Source: Chromobacterium sp. IIBBL 290-4
GTDB taxonomy: Bacteria; Pseudomonadota; Gammaproteobacteria; Burkholderiales; Chromobacteriaceae
Direction: 5' to 3'
DNA: 64,000 bases
Assembly (NCBI RefSeq): GCF_024207115.1
Contig: NZ_CP100128.1
Location: 1,302,001 to 1,366,000 of the forward strand
A program made the translations under genes and the position numbers. The notes beneath the pieces were generated by a model. The model made no database searches and was not told the DNA's origin. It saw only the letters and a program-made list of their open reading frames with translations. Shown piece after piece: positions 18,442 through 27,037 of the stretch (positions are counted from its first letter, which is position 1; each line of letters begins with the position of its first letter).

Positions 18442-20386
18442 ACACGGCCTGGGCTTCCTGCAGGGACAGACTCGCTGGGAGCTCGACCGCCGGCTAGCCA
18501 GCGGCAAGCTGCAACTGCTCTCAGGCGAAGGCGAGGTTCTGACACTGACCTCCGCGGAAATCTTGCAACGCTGGCAGTCCCAAGAGTGGATCATCGACGA
18601 GGCGTCATTGGCCAACCTCGGCGAGGCGATCTATCTCGTGACGCCGCGCGATCTGTCGACCTATCCACTCAAACTCCAGGCCATTGCCCGGCGCCGCCTG
18701 CATTATCTGCAGGGCATCGATCCCGACCACACACCGTACAACAGGTCGGCCTGGGAGACGCGCATCAGTCAGCTAGCCGGCGAGATCGATGACAAGTACC
18801 CACCTTGCGCATCGACCGTATCGGACTGGTGGCGGCGTTACCGAACCACCCGCTCCATTCTGAAGCTGATTCCCTGGAATCGACCGGCGTCAGTCCATCA
18901 GCACAAACCAGGCTACCAACTGTTCGAGCAGGTCATTGCCGAGGTCTATCTCACCGACAACAAGCTGCCGAAAGTGGCGGTCTACCAGCGGATGAAAGCG
19001 CGTACCGAGGCCATCAACCAGACGTTATCCCCTGAGGAGCAGATGAGATGCCCCGGCCGCTCCACGGTATACCGCTGGCTGGAGGCGCTACAGCAGGACC
19101 TGGTCGATCTGGCTCGCGAAGGTGCCGAGGCTGTGCGCATGAAATACCGCGTCGCGATCGGCCGTGTGGAGACCCAGGCCATTTTGGAACGGATCGAGAT
19201 CGACCATACCCCGCTGGATATCATCATCATCGACCTCGTGACAGGGCTAGCACTGGGCAGGCCGTGGATTACCGTGGCGATCGACCAATACTCCCGGATG
19301 ATCATGGGTTTCTATATCAGCATTGGTGCCCCTTCCGCCAACTCGCTGTTGCAGTGCCTGCGGCGCGCCATCTTGCCCAAGGAGGATCTGCTCAATCAGT
19401 GGGCCGATATCAAGCACCCGTGGCCAGCCTACGGCATTCCGCAGTTGGTTGCCGTCGACAATGGCCCGGATCTGCACAGCACCGGTTTTGAACAGGCCTG
19501 CCTGGAGATGAGCATCGTGATGCTGTTCTGCGGCTCGAAAGTCTCGTGGGAAAAAGGCGCGATTGAACGGTTTATCCGGACGATGAGCGTGGACCTTATC
19601 CACACCCTGCCAGGCACCACGTTTTCTAATCCGAAGGAGCGCGGCGACTACCCGGCAGAAAAACAGGCCTGCCTGGACATGGCCACGCTGACGCGTTTGT
19701 TGGTGCGCTGGATTGTCGATGTCTACAACGTCACGCCGCACCGCGGCATTAAGGGGCGGCCGCTGGACCGCTGGCAGGAATCGGCCAATCGGACGCCGAT
19801 TGCGCTGCCAACCGATCCACAGCAGTTGGAGCTGATCGCCGGCATTCCGGCGAGCCGGACGCTGTTCCACTACGGCATCGAGTTCGAAGGCCTGCATTAC
19901 AACGACCATCACGTGCAGTTGATCCGCCGGCGCTTCGGCAAAAACGTTCCCGTGGAGATCAAAACCTACGAGGATGATGTCGGCCACATTCATGTACTGG
20001 ATCCGGACAGCAAGGCGTATCTGCGCGTTCCGGCGCGGGACATGGAATACGCCGAGGGGCTGCCTCGGGAAATGCACCGCACCATCCGCGCCCATGCCCG
20101 CAAGCGCTTCGGCGAGCTGTGCAACACCCCGGATTTGCTGGAGGCGAAACGCGAGATCCAAGAACTGGCGCAGGCGGCGCTGCAGCACAAGAAGATGGGC
20201 TACCGGAAGTCCGGCGCGCGCCAATTCAACCTCAACAGCGAAGCGGTGCTGGAAAAACAGGATCCGCTGGTCGCCGCCAGAAAACCCGTCAAAACCCGCA
20301 AAGTCGCCGTTCCAGACACCTTGCCGGACGGACTGCAGGATGAGCTGCCGGAGCTGTCGGTGTCAGCCAAGAAGGGAGGCGCGTGA
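18422..20386 (+). CDS. tnsB: Tn7-like DDE transposase TnsB
   Basis: 654 residues. The N-terminal 200 residues hold helix-turn-helix domains (STVSDWWRRYRTTRSI; GRSTVYRWLEAL). The retroviral-integrase core shows Asp261 in IEIDHTPLD, Asp346 in VAVDNGPDL and Glu382 in KGAIERFIRTM, a DD35E triad. A Mu-type C-terminal beta-barrel (LFHYGIEFEGLHYNDH) and a charged tail that would bind TnsC follow. It joins the 3' ends to the target. ATG 18422 with GGGAGAG upstream. Confidence 0.95.
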   Translation: MQRFTFKHGLGFLQGQTRWELDRRLASGKLQLLSGEGEVLTLTSAEILQRWQSQEWIIDEASLANLGEAIYLVTPRDLSTYPLKLQAIARRRLHYLQGIDPDHTPYNRSAWETRISQLAGEIDDKYPPCASTVSDWWRRYRTTRSILKLIPWNRPASVHQHKPGYQLFEQVIAEVYLTDNKLPKVAVYQRMKARTEAINQTLSPEEQMRCPGRSTVYRWLEALQQDLVDLAREGAEAVRMKYRVAIGRVETQAILERIEIDHTPLDIIIIDLVTGLALGRPWITVAIDQYSRMIMGFYISIGAPSANSLLQCLRRAILPKEDLLNQWADIKHPWPAYGIPQLVAVDNGPDLHSTGFEQACLEMSIVMLFCGSKVSWEKGAIERFIRTMSVDLIHTLPGTTFSNPKERGDYPAEKQACLDMATLTRLLVRWIVDVYNVTPHRGIKGRPLDRWQESANRTPIALPTDPQQLELIAGIPASRTLFHYGIEFEGLHYNDHHVQLIRRRFGKNVPVEIKTYEDDVGHIHVLDPDSKAYLRVPARDMEYAEGLPREMHRTIRAHARKRFGELCNTPDLLEAKREIQELAQAALQHKKMGYRKSGARQFNLNSEAVLEKQDPLVAARKPVKTRKVAVPDTLPDGLQDELPELSVSAKKGGA

Positions 20387-21432
20387 TGGATCCGCTCGAC
20401 CTGATGCGGCAGTTCGCCCCGAACGCCGGCTACACGTCCGACAAGGTGCTGGGCTACAAGCTGCAGTTGGAACCCATCTACCACCAACGCTTTCGCCACG
20501 CGCTGTTCCAGATCGCCGAACTGCATCACCGTCGCCGCGCGCATGGCGTGGGCGGCGGCGTGCTATTGATCGGCCCCTCCGGTGCCGGCAAAAGCACCGT
20601 CCTCCGGGCGTATGAAGCGCAGTCACCACGCAGTTTTGAGACGCAGCGCACTCGGATTCCGGTCCTCATCGTGCGAGTGCCGTCGTCGCCGACGGTACGC
20701 AGTCTCGCGGGCGCCATCCTGGAGGCCATGGGGGACCGGAAGTCGCACCGCGGCACCGCCCCCGAGAAAACCACCCGGCTGGTCGACTTCTTCTCGCAAT
20801 GCGGTGTGGAGTTGCTGCTGATCGATGAGTTCCAGCATCTGTTCTATACCCCCAGCGCGACGGCATTTCGGGATGTCACCGATTGGCTGAAGAACCTGCT
20901 GGAGAGTACCGGCGTAGGCATGGTGGCGTGCGGGCTGTCGGCAGCCGAGCTGGTGATCCGCAGCAACGAGCAGTTGTCGCGCCGGTTCTCGCAGTGCATC
21001 CCCATGGATCCGTTCCAGCTCGACGATGAGGCGGATTTCTTGGAATACCGGGGGCTGCTCAAAGGCATCGCCCCCTGCCTGCCGCTGGGCTGCGAGATTC
21101 CCTTGCATGAGGCCAACCTGGCGCGGCGCATTCATACCGCCAGTTTCGGCCTGCTCGACTACACCATCAAGCTGCTGGAGGGCGCGGTTTGCGCCGCCAA
21201 CCTGGCCGGCCTCAACACGCTATCGCTGGATGTGCTGGCCGCCAGCTTTCGCGAGCGGATCTGGAAAGACGTGCCCGACACGCTGAATCCCTTCCATCCC
21301 GAGTCGTTGCTACGCCCGCTCACTCGCCCCGGCGAGATGTTCTACCCACATACCCGCAAGGACCCAGTCGGCTCGCCGGTAGCCATCAAGCTGGGCCTGC
21401 ATCAGAGCAAAGGAGGCGTGATCCATGCATGA
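20386..21432 (+). CDS. tnsC: Tn7-like AAA+ regulator TnsC (TniB family)
   Basis: About 348 residues. Walker A LLIGPSGAGKSTVL near residues 62-75 and Walker B LLLIDEFQHLF near 145, with sensor motif VACGLSAAE, match TnsC/TniB. It polymerises on target DNA and links TniQ to the transposase. The tnsB stop TGA shares bases with this ATG (TGATG); a GTG three bases earlier is also possible. tniQ starts 8 bases before its stop, so the genes are coupled. Confidence 0.94.
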   Translation: MDPLDLMRQFAPNAGYTSDKVLGYKLQLEPIYHQRFRHALFQIAELHHRRRAHGVGGGVLLIGPSGAGKSTVLRAYEAQSPRSFETQRTRIPVLIVRVPSSPTVRSLAGAILEAMGDRKSHRGTAPEKTTRLVDFFSQCGVELLLIDEFQHLFYTPSATAFRDVTDWLKNLLESTGVGMVACGLSAAELVIRSNEQLSRRFSQCIPMDPFQLDDEADFLEYRGLLKGIAPCLPLGCEIPLHEANLARRIHTASFGLLDYTIKLLEGAVCAANLAGLNTLSLDVLAASFRERIWKDVPDTLNPFHPESLLRPLTRPGEMFYPHTRKDPVGSPVAIKLGLHQSKGGVIHA

Positions 21433-23401
21433 CAGCACCATCCCCTGGCAAGATGCCCCCAGCTTGCTGATCCGGCCTCACCCAACCCGAACCGAGGGGC
21501 CTATCGGCTACCTGTTCCGACTGGCCGAGGCTAACTTCATGAGCCTGCGAGACCTAGAACAGCTCGGCATCGCCTTCACCCCGGAGGCCTTGCGGCAGCA
21601 ACAGCTGCTGCCCCCTGACCCGCTTTATCCAGAGCTGCACAGCCATGTTCGCCACGTGGCCGAGTTGGTGCGACATCAGCCCAGCATTTGGAACCGACGC
21701 TTCGCCCGGCACTGCCCGTACTGCCTGGCGGAGGAAGCTAGGTGGCGGATCGGCTGGGAGCTGCTGTTTTTCGACACCTGCCCCAGACACGGCACCTGGC
21801 TGGTGGACCATTGCTCCAGTTGCGGCGAGTCGCTGACCTGGCACCGGGACAGCCTGCTCCGTTGCAACTGCGGCGCCGATCTGCGTCAGGAGATCCCGGA
21901 AGAAGCGCCTGTGGCCGCCATTCTGCTGGCAGAAACGCTGGAACAGATGCTGTTACAGCAAATGGTCCCACAAGCGCATGGCTATCCTTTCCAAGGACTT
22001 ACTCTGGGGCAGGTACAGCGCCTAATCCGCTACCTGGGTACTTATCTGAATCCGGTTGCCACGCTCAAACCACTCAAAATCATGAATGCGGGCTTGCTGG
22101 AAGTGTCCTGGCCCATCACCTCATTGGCTGCGGAGATGCTGGTTTTCTGGCCCGACAAGTTCCACGCCGCCCTCGACGCCCTGCAAACGTCCAGCGGGGA
22201 TCCACAGATCAGCCTGAACACCGTGTTTGAGGAGGCTTATCGCTACCTTTACGATGGCGGACTGCGCGATGGCGTTTACCACCCAGTTCGCGAAGCTTTC
22301 GAGCAATGGGTGACGCAACGTTGGAAAGGCGGCGTAGCGAGACGGAATCGCCGGTTCACCCTCGAGGTCCTGGAAAACATCCAGTGGATTCCAGGCAAGG
22401 CCGCCGCCAACCGACTTGGCATCTCCATGGCGCGGCTGCGCTACCTGATCCGATCCGGACAACTGGAGGGGCAGGAAACCATCAGCAGTAAAGGCCGCCG
22501 CTTCCTGATGGTACGCAAAGACCGGCTGATCCAGGTGGAGGAAGAGCTCGCCGGGGAAATCACCATGACCAAGGCTATGGAGGTACTGGGCCTGGGCAAA
22601 GTGCGGATGCGACGGATCCTGAAGCTGCTGTTCCCCTCCGCCCGCCGGGTCAACGATCAGACCTTGCTGCCGTGGTGCATTTCAAGCTCGGAGGTCTACC
22701 AGTTGGCCGAGTTCGGCGAGGAACTGCCGCGGATTTACTCCCTCGACGAAGATGAAACTTCGCTGGCCGACGTGCTGCACTATTGGCAGTGGAATGCCGA
22801 CGAAGTCGTGTCGCTGGTTGAGGAGGTCCAGGCCGGCAAACTGGCCGTCTGCGCCACTCTCATCGGCAAGACCGGGATCACGCGCTGGGTGTTCAAGCGC
22901 AAGGCCCTGCAGCAGTGGCGAGCCAGTCTCCCCACGGATCGAGCCAACTGGGTCACCATCCCGGAATTAGCCGAAGTGTTGGGCGTGAAGCAGCAGGTGG
23001 CGTACTGGCTGACGCAGAACGATTACATCCGCTCGCACAAGCTGGGCAACCAGAAGCACCAAGGCTCCAGGGTGCGCAAAGCGGATGTCGACCGCTTCCT
23101 GCGGCAGTACATCTTCGGCACCGAGATCGCAGACCTGACCGGCCGCTCTCCCAGAAAAGTGATGAACATGCTCAAACACTTAGCCATCTACCCGCTGCGC
23201 GGCACCAGCATCGAAGCTTGCCGCCAACTGGTATATACTCGCACCGATGCGCTTGGGCGTTTTATAGAAAGGTACCAGGTGGGGGACCCGATCAAGTGGC
23301 GGGACACGGTGCAGCGGCGACTGAAGGCCTGGGAGAGGATAATCCAGGAAGATGGGACGCCCGTACCGCCTCCGTCCCACTTTCGTCTAGAACCCCGTTG
23401 A
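21425..23401 (+). CDS. TniQ/TnsD-family target-selection protein
   Basis: 658 residues, much longer than the ~400 residues of CRISPR-associated TniQ and nearer to TnsD. The N-terminal TniQ domain shows PIGYLFRLAEANFMS and zinc-binding pairs CPYC, CPRHG, CSSCG and CNCG (residues about 95-160). The C-terminal two thirds contain repeated helix-turn-helix-like pieces (AANRLGISMARLRYLIRSG; ITMTKAMEVLGLGKVRMRRI; TIPELAEVLGVKQQVAYWL), suitable for recognising a fixed attachment sequence. AAAGGAGG precedes ATG 21425. The attachment site recognised is unknown. Confidence 0.9.
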   Translation: MHDSTIPWQDAPSLLIRPHPTRTEGPIGYLFRLAEANFMSLRDLEQLGIAFTPEALRQQQLLPPDPLYPELHSHVRHVAELVRHQPSIWNRRFARHCPYCLAEEARWRIGWELLFFDTCPRHGTWLVDHCSSCGESLTWHRDSLLRCNCGADLRQEIPEEAPVAAILLAETLEQMLLQQMVPQAHGYPFQGLTLGQVQRLIRYLGTYLNPVATLKPLKIMNAGLLEVSWPITSLAAEMLVFWPDKFHAALDALQTSSGDPQISLNTVFEEAYRYLYDGGLRDGVYHPVREAFEQWVTQRWKGGVARRNRRFTLEVLENIQWIPGKAAANRLGISMARLRYLIRSGQLEGQETISSKGRRFLMVRKDRLIQVEEELAGEITMTKAMEVLGLGKVRMRRILKLLFPSARRVNDQTLLPWCISSSEVYQLAEFGEELPRIYSLDEDETSLADVLHYWQWNADEVVSLVEEVQAGKLAVCATLIGKTGITRWVFKRKALQQWRASLPTDRANWVTIPELAEVLGVKQQVAYWLTQNDYIRSHKLGNQKHQGSRVRKADVDRFLRQYIFGTEIADLTGRSPRKVMNMLKHLAIYPLRGTSIEACRQLVYTRTDALGRFIERYQVGDPIKWRDTVQRRLKAWERIIQEDGTPVPPPSHFRLEPR

Positions 23402-23501
23402 TCTGCCGTGGGGCTCATCTAGAGGAAGATGGGATCCTACAAATTTTACCCTATTAGGTTATATTTAAAAGATTAACTTCCACAATATTTGCTTGCTTAA
23501 T

Positions 23502-23527
23502 AAACAGCTACCGTATGGTGGCTGTTT
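23502..23527 (+). terminator. Terminator after tniQ
   Basis: AAACAGCTACC and GGTGGCTGTTT form an 11-bp stem (one T-G pair) with a GTAT loop, then TTTCTCC. It closes the tns operon 100 bases after the tniQ stop. Confidence 0.75.
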
Positions 23528-23662
23528 CTCCATTGGCATTTGATTTTAATTTAGACTGTCAATGCGTGAGACTTTGTTAACCTCAGTAGATTTAATGCAT
23601 TAAAGTATTTTTCTTTATCTAATCGTATCACTAACTGATATATTTTTTAAAAGAAGATAACT

Positions 23663-23974
23663 TTGGAAATTTCATTTAAGAGTCTACGACTAAAGGCCAT
23701 ATGCGAAGACAAGCAGCAAGCATTAAAAAGTTACTCTGAGCCAATAGTTTCAGCGTTAATAAATCGCGTCAATGATTTACGAGCTGCAAAAAGAGTCTCT
23801 GACTTACCCTCTCCACTCTTTTTGCCGACGTCGACCCCCCTTAAAAAAAGAATTTATCTTCATCAGCCATACTTCTTAGAAATTGAGTCAGGCCATTTAG
23901 CTGATAGCATACCGCCACACTCCTGGGATGAAATCATTCGAATTAGGCTCATCAGAGTAAAGGATATAAAATGA
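23663..23974 (+). CDS. HigB/RelE-like toxin
   Basis: 103 residues from a TTG at 23663 (MEISFKSLRLKAICEDKQQA). The N-terminal SLRLKAICED, the central LFLPTSTPLKKRIYLHQPYFLEI and the basic C-terminus IIRIRLIRVKDIK resemble the HigB/Killer branch of RelE-fold mRNA interferases, although the sequence is divergent. It overlaps the downstream HTH-peptidase gene by 4 bases (ATGA), toxin first, which is the HigBA order. GC content is far below that of the surrounding chromosome. Confidence 0.6.
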   Translation: MEISFKSLRLKAICEDKQQALKSYSEPIVSALINRVNDLRAAKRVSDLPSPLFLPTSTPLKKRIYLHQPYFLEIESGHLADSIPPHSWDEIIRIRLIRVKDIK

Positions 23975-25056
23975 GCGAAAGTAGTGAATTCAATCCACAC
24001 TGGACCTCCTCACCAGGAGCCACTATCACGGACTTAATCAATATCAAAAATATTGAAAAGACTGAGTTAGCTAACTTTATCAATTTAGGGCTACGCGAAA
24101 CTGATCAACTACTGAGAGGTGATGTTGTCATTACTGTGAGAATTGCAGAACTACTGTCTAAGCACCTTGGTGGTAGCTCTGATTTTTGGCTAATACGAGA
24201 AAGTAATTATCGAGAAGATTTGATAAAAATTGAACAACTAAAAGAAAAGGAATCCCTAACTCAATGGGCAAAAAAATTCCCAGTTCGAGAAATGAGAAAA
24301 AGAGGATGGCTAGATGATAAGCTAGACTCTCTTGAAAGCATCTTATCCTTCTTTTCAGCACGCTCAGCAGAAGAATGGGAAAATATCTACAGTAGAAAAA
24401 TCGCTGCCAGTGCATTTCGGGCTTCAAAAAAACTAGATGAAGATATTTACTCAACAATTGCTTGGATAAGGCAAGGTGAAGTTTGTGCAGAAAAAATTAC
24501 ATGCCGCCCTTGGAGTAAGGAAATTCTTAACGATAGCATTTCACGGTTACGGAATCTAACAATTATAAAAGATCCACTAGCTTACCTACCCATCGTTCAA
24601 AAGATACTTGCCGAATGCGGCGTTGCATTCGTCATTGAAAAAACAATTACCGGCTGTCGCGTCAGTGGCGTCACTACTTTTTTAAGTAATAATAAAGCCA
24701 TGATCCTACAAAGCGGCCGCTATGGAACCAATGATCACTTTTGGTTCACGCTTTTTCATGAAATCGGACATCTCATCTTGCATAGTTCTAAGTCAACATT
24801 CTTAGATTATGACTCACTTTCAAATCAACACCACCCTCACGAAATAGAAGCTAATATCTTTTCTCAAAACACCTTGATACCGCCACACTATCAAGAACAA
24901 CTTATAAACTTACAGCCAAATTATAGATCCATATTAAAGTTTGCAAAAAAGATTAATATAGCACCAGGCATTATTGTAGGACAACTTCAATATCGTGGCC
25001 TTTTACCAAGACATCATTTAAATAAACTGAAAGAAAAAATCAGTATTAACCTCTGA
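23971..25056 (+). CDS. HigA-like antitoxin fused to ImmA/IrrE metallopeptidase
   Basis: 361 residues. The N-terminus (about 10-75) is an Xre-type helix-turn-helix of HigA type (SPGATITDLINIKNIEKTEL, then GGSSDFWL). The C-terminal half contains FHEIGHLILH with the zinc motif His263-Glu-x-x-His267 and HPHEIEANIFSQ with the third ligand Glu, the ImmA/IrrE peptidase signature. Such fusions act as antitoxins or as regulators that cleave a repressor. Its 3' end overlaps the convergent gene at 25046 by 11 bases. Confidence 0.82.
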   Translation: MSESSEFNPHWTSSPGATITDLINIKNIEKTELANFINLGLRETDQLLRGDVVITVRIAELLSKHLGGSSDFWLIRESNYREDLIKIEQLKEKESLTQWAKKFPVREMRKRGWLDDKLDSLESILSFFSARSAEEWENIYSRKIAASAFRASKKLDEDIYSTIAWIRQGEVCAEKITCRPWSKEILNDSISRLRNLTIIKDPLAYLPIVQKILAECGVAFVIEKTITGCRVSGVTTFLSNNKAMILQSGRYGTNDHFWFTLFHEIGHLILHSSKSTFLDYDSLSNQHHPHEIEANIFSQNTLIPPHYQEQLINLQPNYRSILKFAKKINIAPGIIVGQLQYRGLLPRHHLNKLKEKISINL

Positions 25057-26002
25057 ATGCAATAAACTCACTTGGCGATTTTTGCCAATTGCATAGTGCG
25101 TCTTCCAATGGCTGCATTCCGACTTTTATATATTGATCTAATAAAATTGATTTCTCATCAACATCACTTACCTTAATAGTGGACAATGTTGAATTTTCAA
25201 ACAACAATCGAGCCCCTTTTAATGGTCCAGTTGCATTACTCAAGTACATTGAACCAGCCTTTACATCCACAAGTTTTAAATTCCCAAGCAGGGACAAATA
25301 ATCAAATTTACCTAATCGTCCAAATCTTTTTACACATGACAATGAGCTGTAAAAAAAATGAAATAGCTCTTCAGGGGAAGAAAGGCCTACATCCCTAGTG
25401 GAGTCCAGCATGGCTTGATGATTACCATATCCAATAATCCAATCAATGTATGATTGAATAACAAAAAAGGTGCTATTTTCTTTAGCAACATCGAGAGATT
25501 CATATTTTCTATGATTCCCAAACCCATAATTTATGCGACTATGATTCGCAATTAACCATTCTTTTAACTGAACAACATTATTGCATGTATTTCTCCATGT
25601 CCAATTATGCTCTGGACCATTTCCATAGTAGAAAAATCTAAGCGTTTTCCAACCATTTATTCGATGTTTACCAAAGTGAGTGGCTAAAAAAACTAGCCAA
25701 AATGCTTCTTCTATATTTCCCTCATCTCGAAAAAAAACCGCAGCTCTCTCCGGATCAAAAAGAGTGCTATCTGGATCCCTTCTCATTCCACACGCTTTTC
25801 TCTCTGATATAGCCTTTATATATCGACCACGCCTCAAACTTTCGACTAGTTGGCAACTAAGAACATGCCGTCGGTCTTGCTGCTCAATTCCCAACAGTGG
25901 AAATTCATATCTTTCAAACTTATCAAATCCAGCCATTATATTTTCATAATAAACTAATTCCTTATCTTTTAAATCAAATCTAAATTTCATTTTTTTCACC
26001 AT
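25046..26002 (-). CDS. Alpha-glutamyl/putrescinyl thymine pyrophosphorylase clade 3-like protein
   Basis: 318 residues (or 314 from ATG 25990). Blocks I associate with the aGPT-PPlase clade 3 family: LRRGRYIKAI, FDPERAAVFF, EAFWLVFLATHFGKH, FGNHRKYESL, CVKRFGRLGKFDYLSLLG and YLSNATGPLKGARLLF. The family takes its name from phage enzymes linked to alpha-glutamyl- and alpha-putrescinyl-thymine in DNA, where a 5-hydroxymethylpyrimidine is first activated with pyrophosphate. The gene overlaps the thymidylate-synthase homologue by 23 bases, and this neighbour would be the source of a hydroxymethylated pyrimidine. No 5-hmdU kinase is seen, so the exact substrate is open. Confidence 0.75.
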   Translation of the reverse strand: MVKKMKFRFDLKDKELVYYENIMAGFDKFERYEFPLLGIEQQDRRHVLSCQLVESLRRGRYIKAISERKACGMRRDPDSTLFDPERAAVFFRDEGNIEEAFWLVFLATHFGKHRINGWKTLRFFYYGNGPEHNWTWRNTCNNVVQLKEWLIANHSRINYGFGNHRKYESLDVAKENSTFFVIQSYIDWIIGYGNHQAMLDSTRDVGLSSPEELFHFFYSSLSCVKRFGRLGKFDYLSLLGNLKLVDVKAGSMYLSNATGPLKGARLLFENSTLSTIKVSDVDEKSILLDQYIKVGMQPLEDALCNWQKSPSEFIAFRG

Positions 26003-27026
26003 TTATAAAATCAAAGAAATCCAACTCTGGCTGATCTAAAGTATTTATTTTTTTACTATCTTTTCTCTTCCGCGTCTCCAAATAAATATTATATACTTCA
26101 GGAAAGCTGATAGTACTAATTATACTTTCAGCCATCTCTACATTTCTCTTTGTTCTTCTTTTAGCTTTCGAGTTTGAGTAAAATAACAATACCCTGACTA
26201 GATCTGACCAATATCGGTCCAGATCATCTGGTATTAGAATCCGCTCTCCTCTACGTATTTTCTCTTCTAAATCTAAAACTTTTTTTATGCTCGGCCAAGG
26301 ATCTCCTACAGGCATTATTGGCATTGGCATATTGGACTGATACCCCTCTTCAATATACCTTTTTGCAGATTGAAAATTTTTATCATATAAATGCAAGCTA
26401 CCTGCCATATGGCGATATGTTCCAATATCGCACCCAATAGATCTAGCCATAACTTCCTGTATCATCGTAAATGCGAAAATATCATGTGGAAGCCCCATGA
26501 ATGCATCACTAGATCGCATAAACACAATCAAATCTAATTTCGAGTTTCTCACAAAAAACTGTAAGCAACATGTACAGGGAACATCCTTGTAAGACCTCAG
26601 TAGATCCTTAGCATCGAATATTTGTATAACAGCTTTTCTAGTACCATCATGAGATTTAAGCTTATTTCTAACAATATCAAACTGATTTTGTGGGCCACGG
26701 AAAATTCTTGGCCCATATGCGCCATGAATTACCAAATTTTCCTCTGCAAATTGACTGTACTTTTCAATATAATATTCGATAAATTCTAACTGATCTTCTC
26801 CAGCTAAATACCATAGCAGCTCCCCTAAGCAACTAAATATAGTACCTTTAGTTTCTGACCTGCTAACTCTTGCGCGTGGATCTTTAAGATGTAATGTTGC
26901 TCCTAGTATTTCTCTATTCTCTCCCTTTGTAGCCTTAACGCTATTGACAAATTCAGCTTTCTTACTTAGGAGTTTTTTATAAGTCTTAATTAATAAATCA
27001 TCTAGGCTCTCACCTACTATGTTCAT
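25980..27026 (-). CDS. Thymidylate synthase homologue, likely pyrimidine C5-hydroxymethylase-type
   Basis: 348 residues, longer than the ~264 of ThyA. Landmarks of the fold: ELLWYLAGE (66-77), phosphate-binding Arg in GTRKAV (129-131), nucleophile Cys151 in VPCTCCLQF, MRSSDAFMGLPHD (Arg171), and LHLY with His212 and Tyr214. The position of ThyA Asn177, which chooses dUMP, is Asp182 (GLPHDIF in place of GLPFNIA). The same change marks T4 dCMP hydroxymethylase, so a cytidine nucleotide and hydroxymethyl transfer are possible. A basic C-terminal extension lacks the ThyA C-terminal segment. It is the middle gene of an operon with DUF4031 (11 bases upstream) and the pyrophosphorylase-like gene. 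AT-rich and surely acquired. Confidence 0.85.
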   Translation of the reverse strand: MNIVGESLDDLLIKTYKKLLSKKAEFVNSVKATKGENREILGATLHLKDPRARVSRSETKGTIFSCLGELLWYLAGEDQLEFIEYYIEKYSQFAEENLVIHGAYGPRIFRGPQNQFDIVRNKLKSHDGTRKAVIQIFDAKDLLRSYKDVPCTCCLQFFVRNSKLDLIVFMRSSDAFMGLPHDIFAFTMIQEVMARSIGCDIGTYRHMAGSLHLYDKNFQSAKRYIEEGYQSNMPMPIMPVGDPWPSIKKVLDLEEKIRRGERILIPDDLDRYWSDLVRVLLFYSNSKAKRRTKRNVEMAESIISTISFPEVYNIYLETRKRKDSKKINTLDQPELDFFDFINGEKNEI

Positions 27027-27037
27027 TTATTTCTCCA

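Larger units (their letters stand above)
17678..23527 (+). mobile_element. Tn7-like transposition module (tnsA-tnsB-tnsC-tniQ)
   Basis: Four overlapping or abutting genes encode TnsA endonuclease, DDE transposase TnsB, AAA+ regulator TnsC and a TniQ/TnsD target selector, which is the complete heteromeric transposase of a Tn7-like element. Presence of TnsA means cut-and-paste chemistry is likely, unlike Tn5053 elements with TniA/B/Q only. The coordinates cover the gene module from the candidate end to the terminator; the real right end could not be found and may include the AT-rich cargo up to about 28.2 kb. No Cas genes accompany it. Confidence 0.75.

Noticed and set aside
17803..23401. CRISPR-associated transposon (CAST)
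   Set aside because: No Cas5/6/7/8, Cas12k or CRISPR repeats in the window, and the TniQ is of the long TnsD type.
25980..27026. Ordinary housekeeping thymidylate synthase (thyA)
   Set aside because: It is longer, has Asp at the dUMP-selecting position, is AT-rich and lies in accessory DNA.
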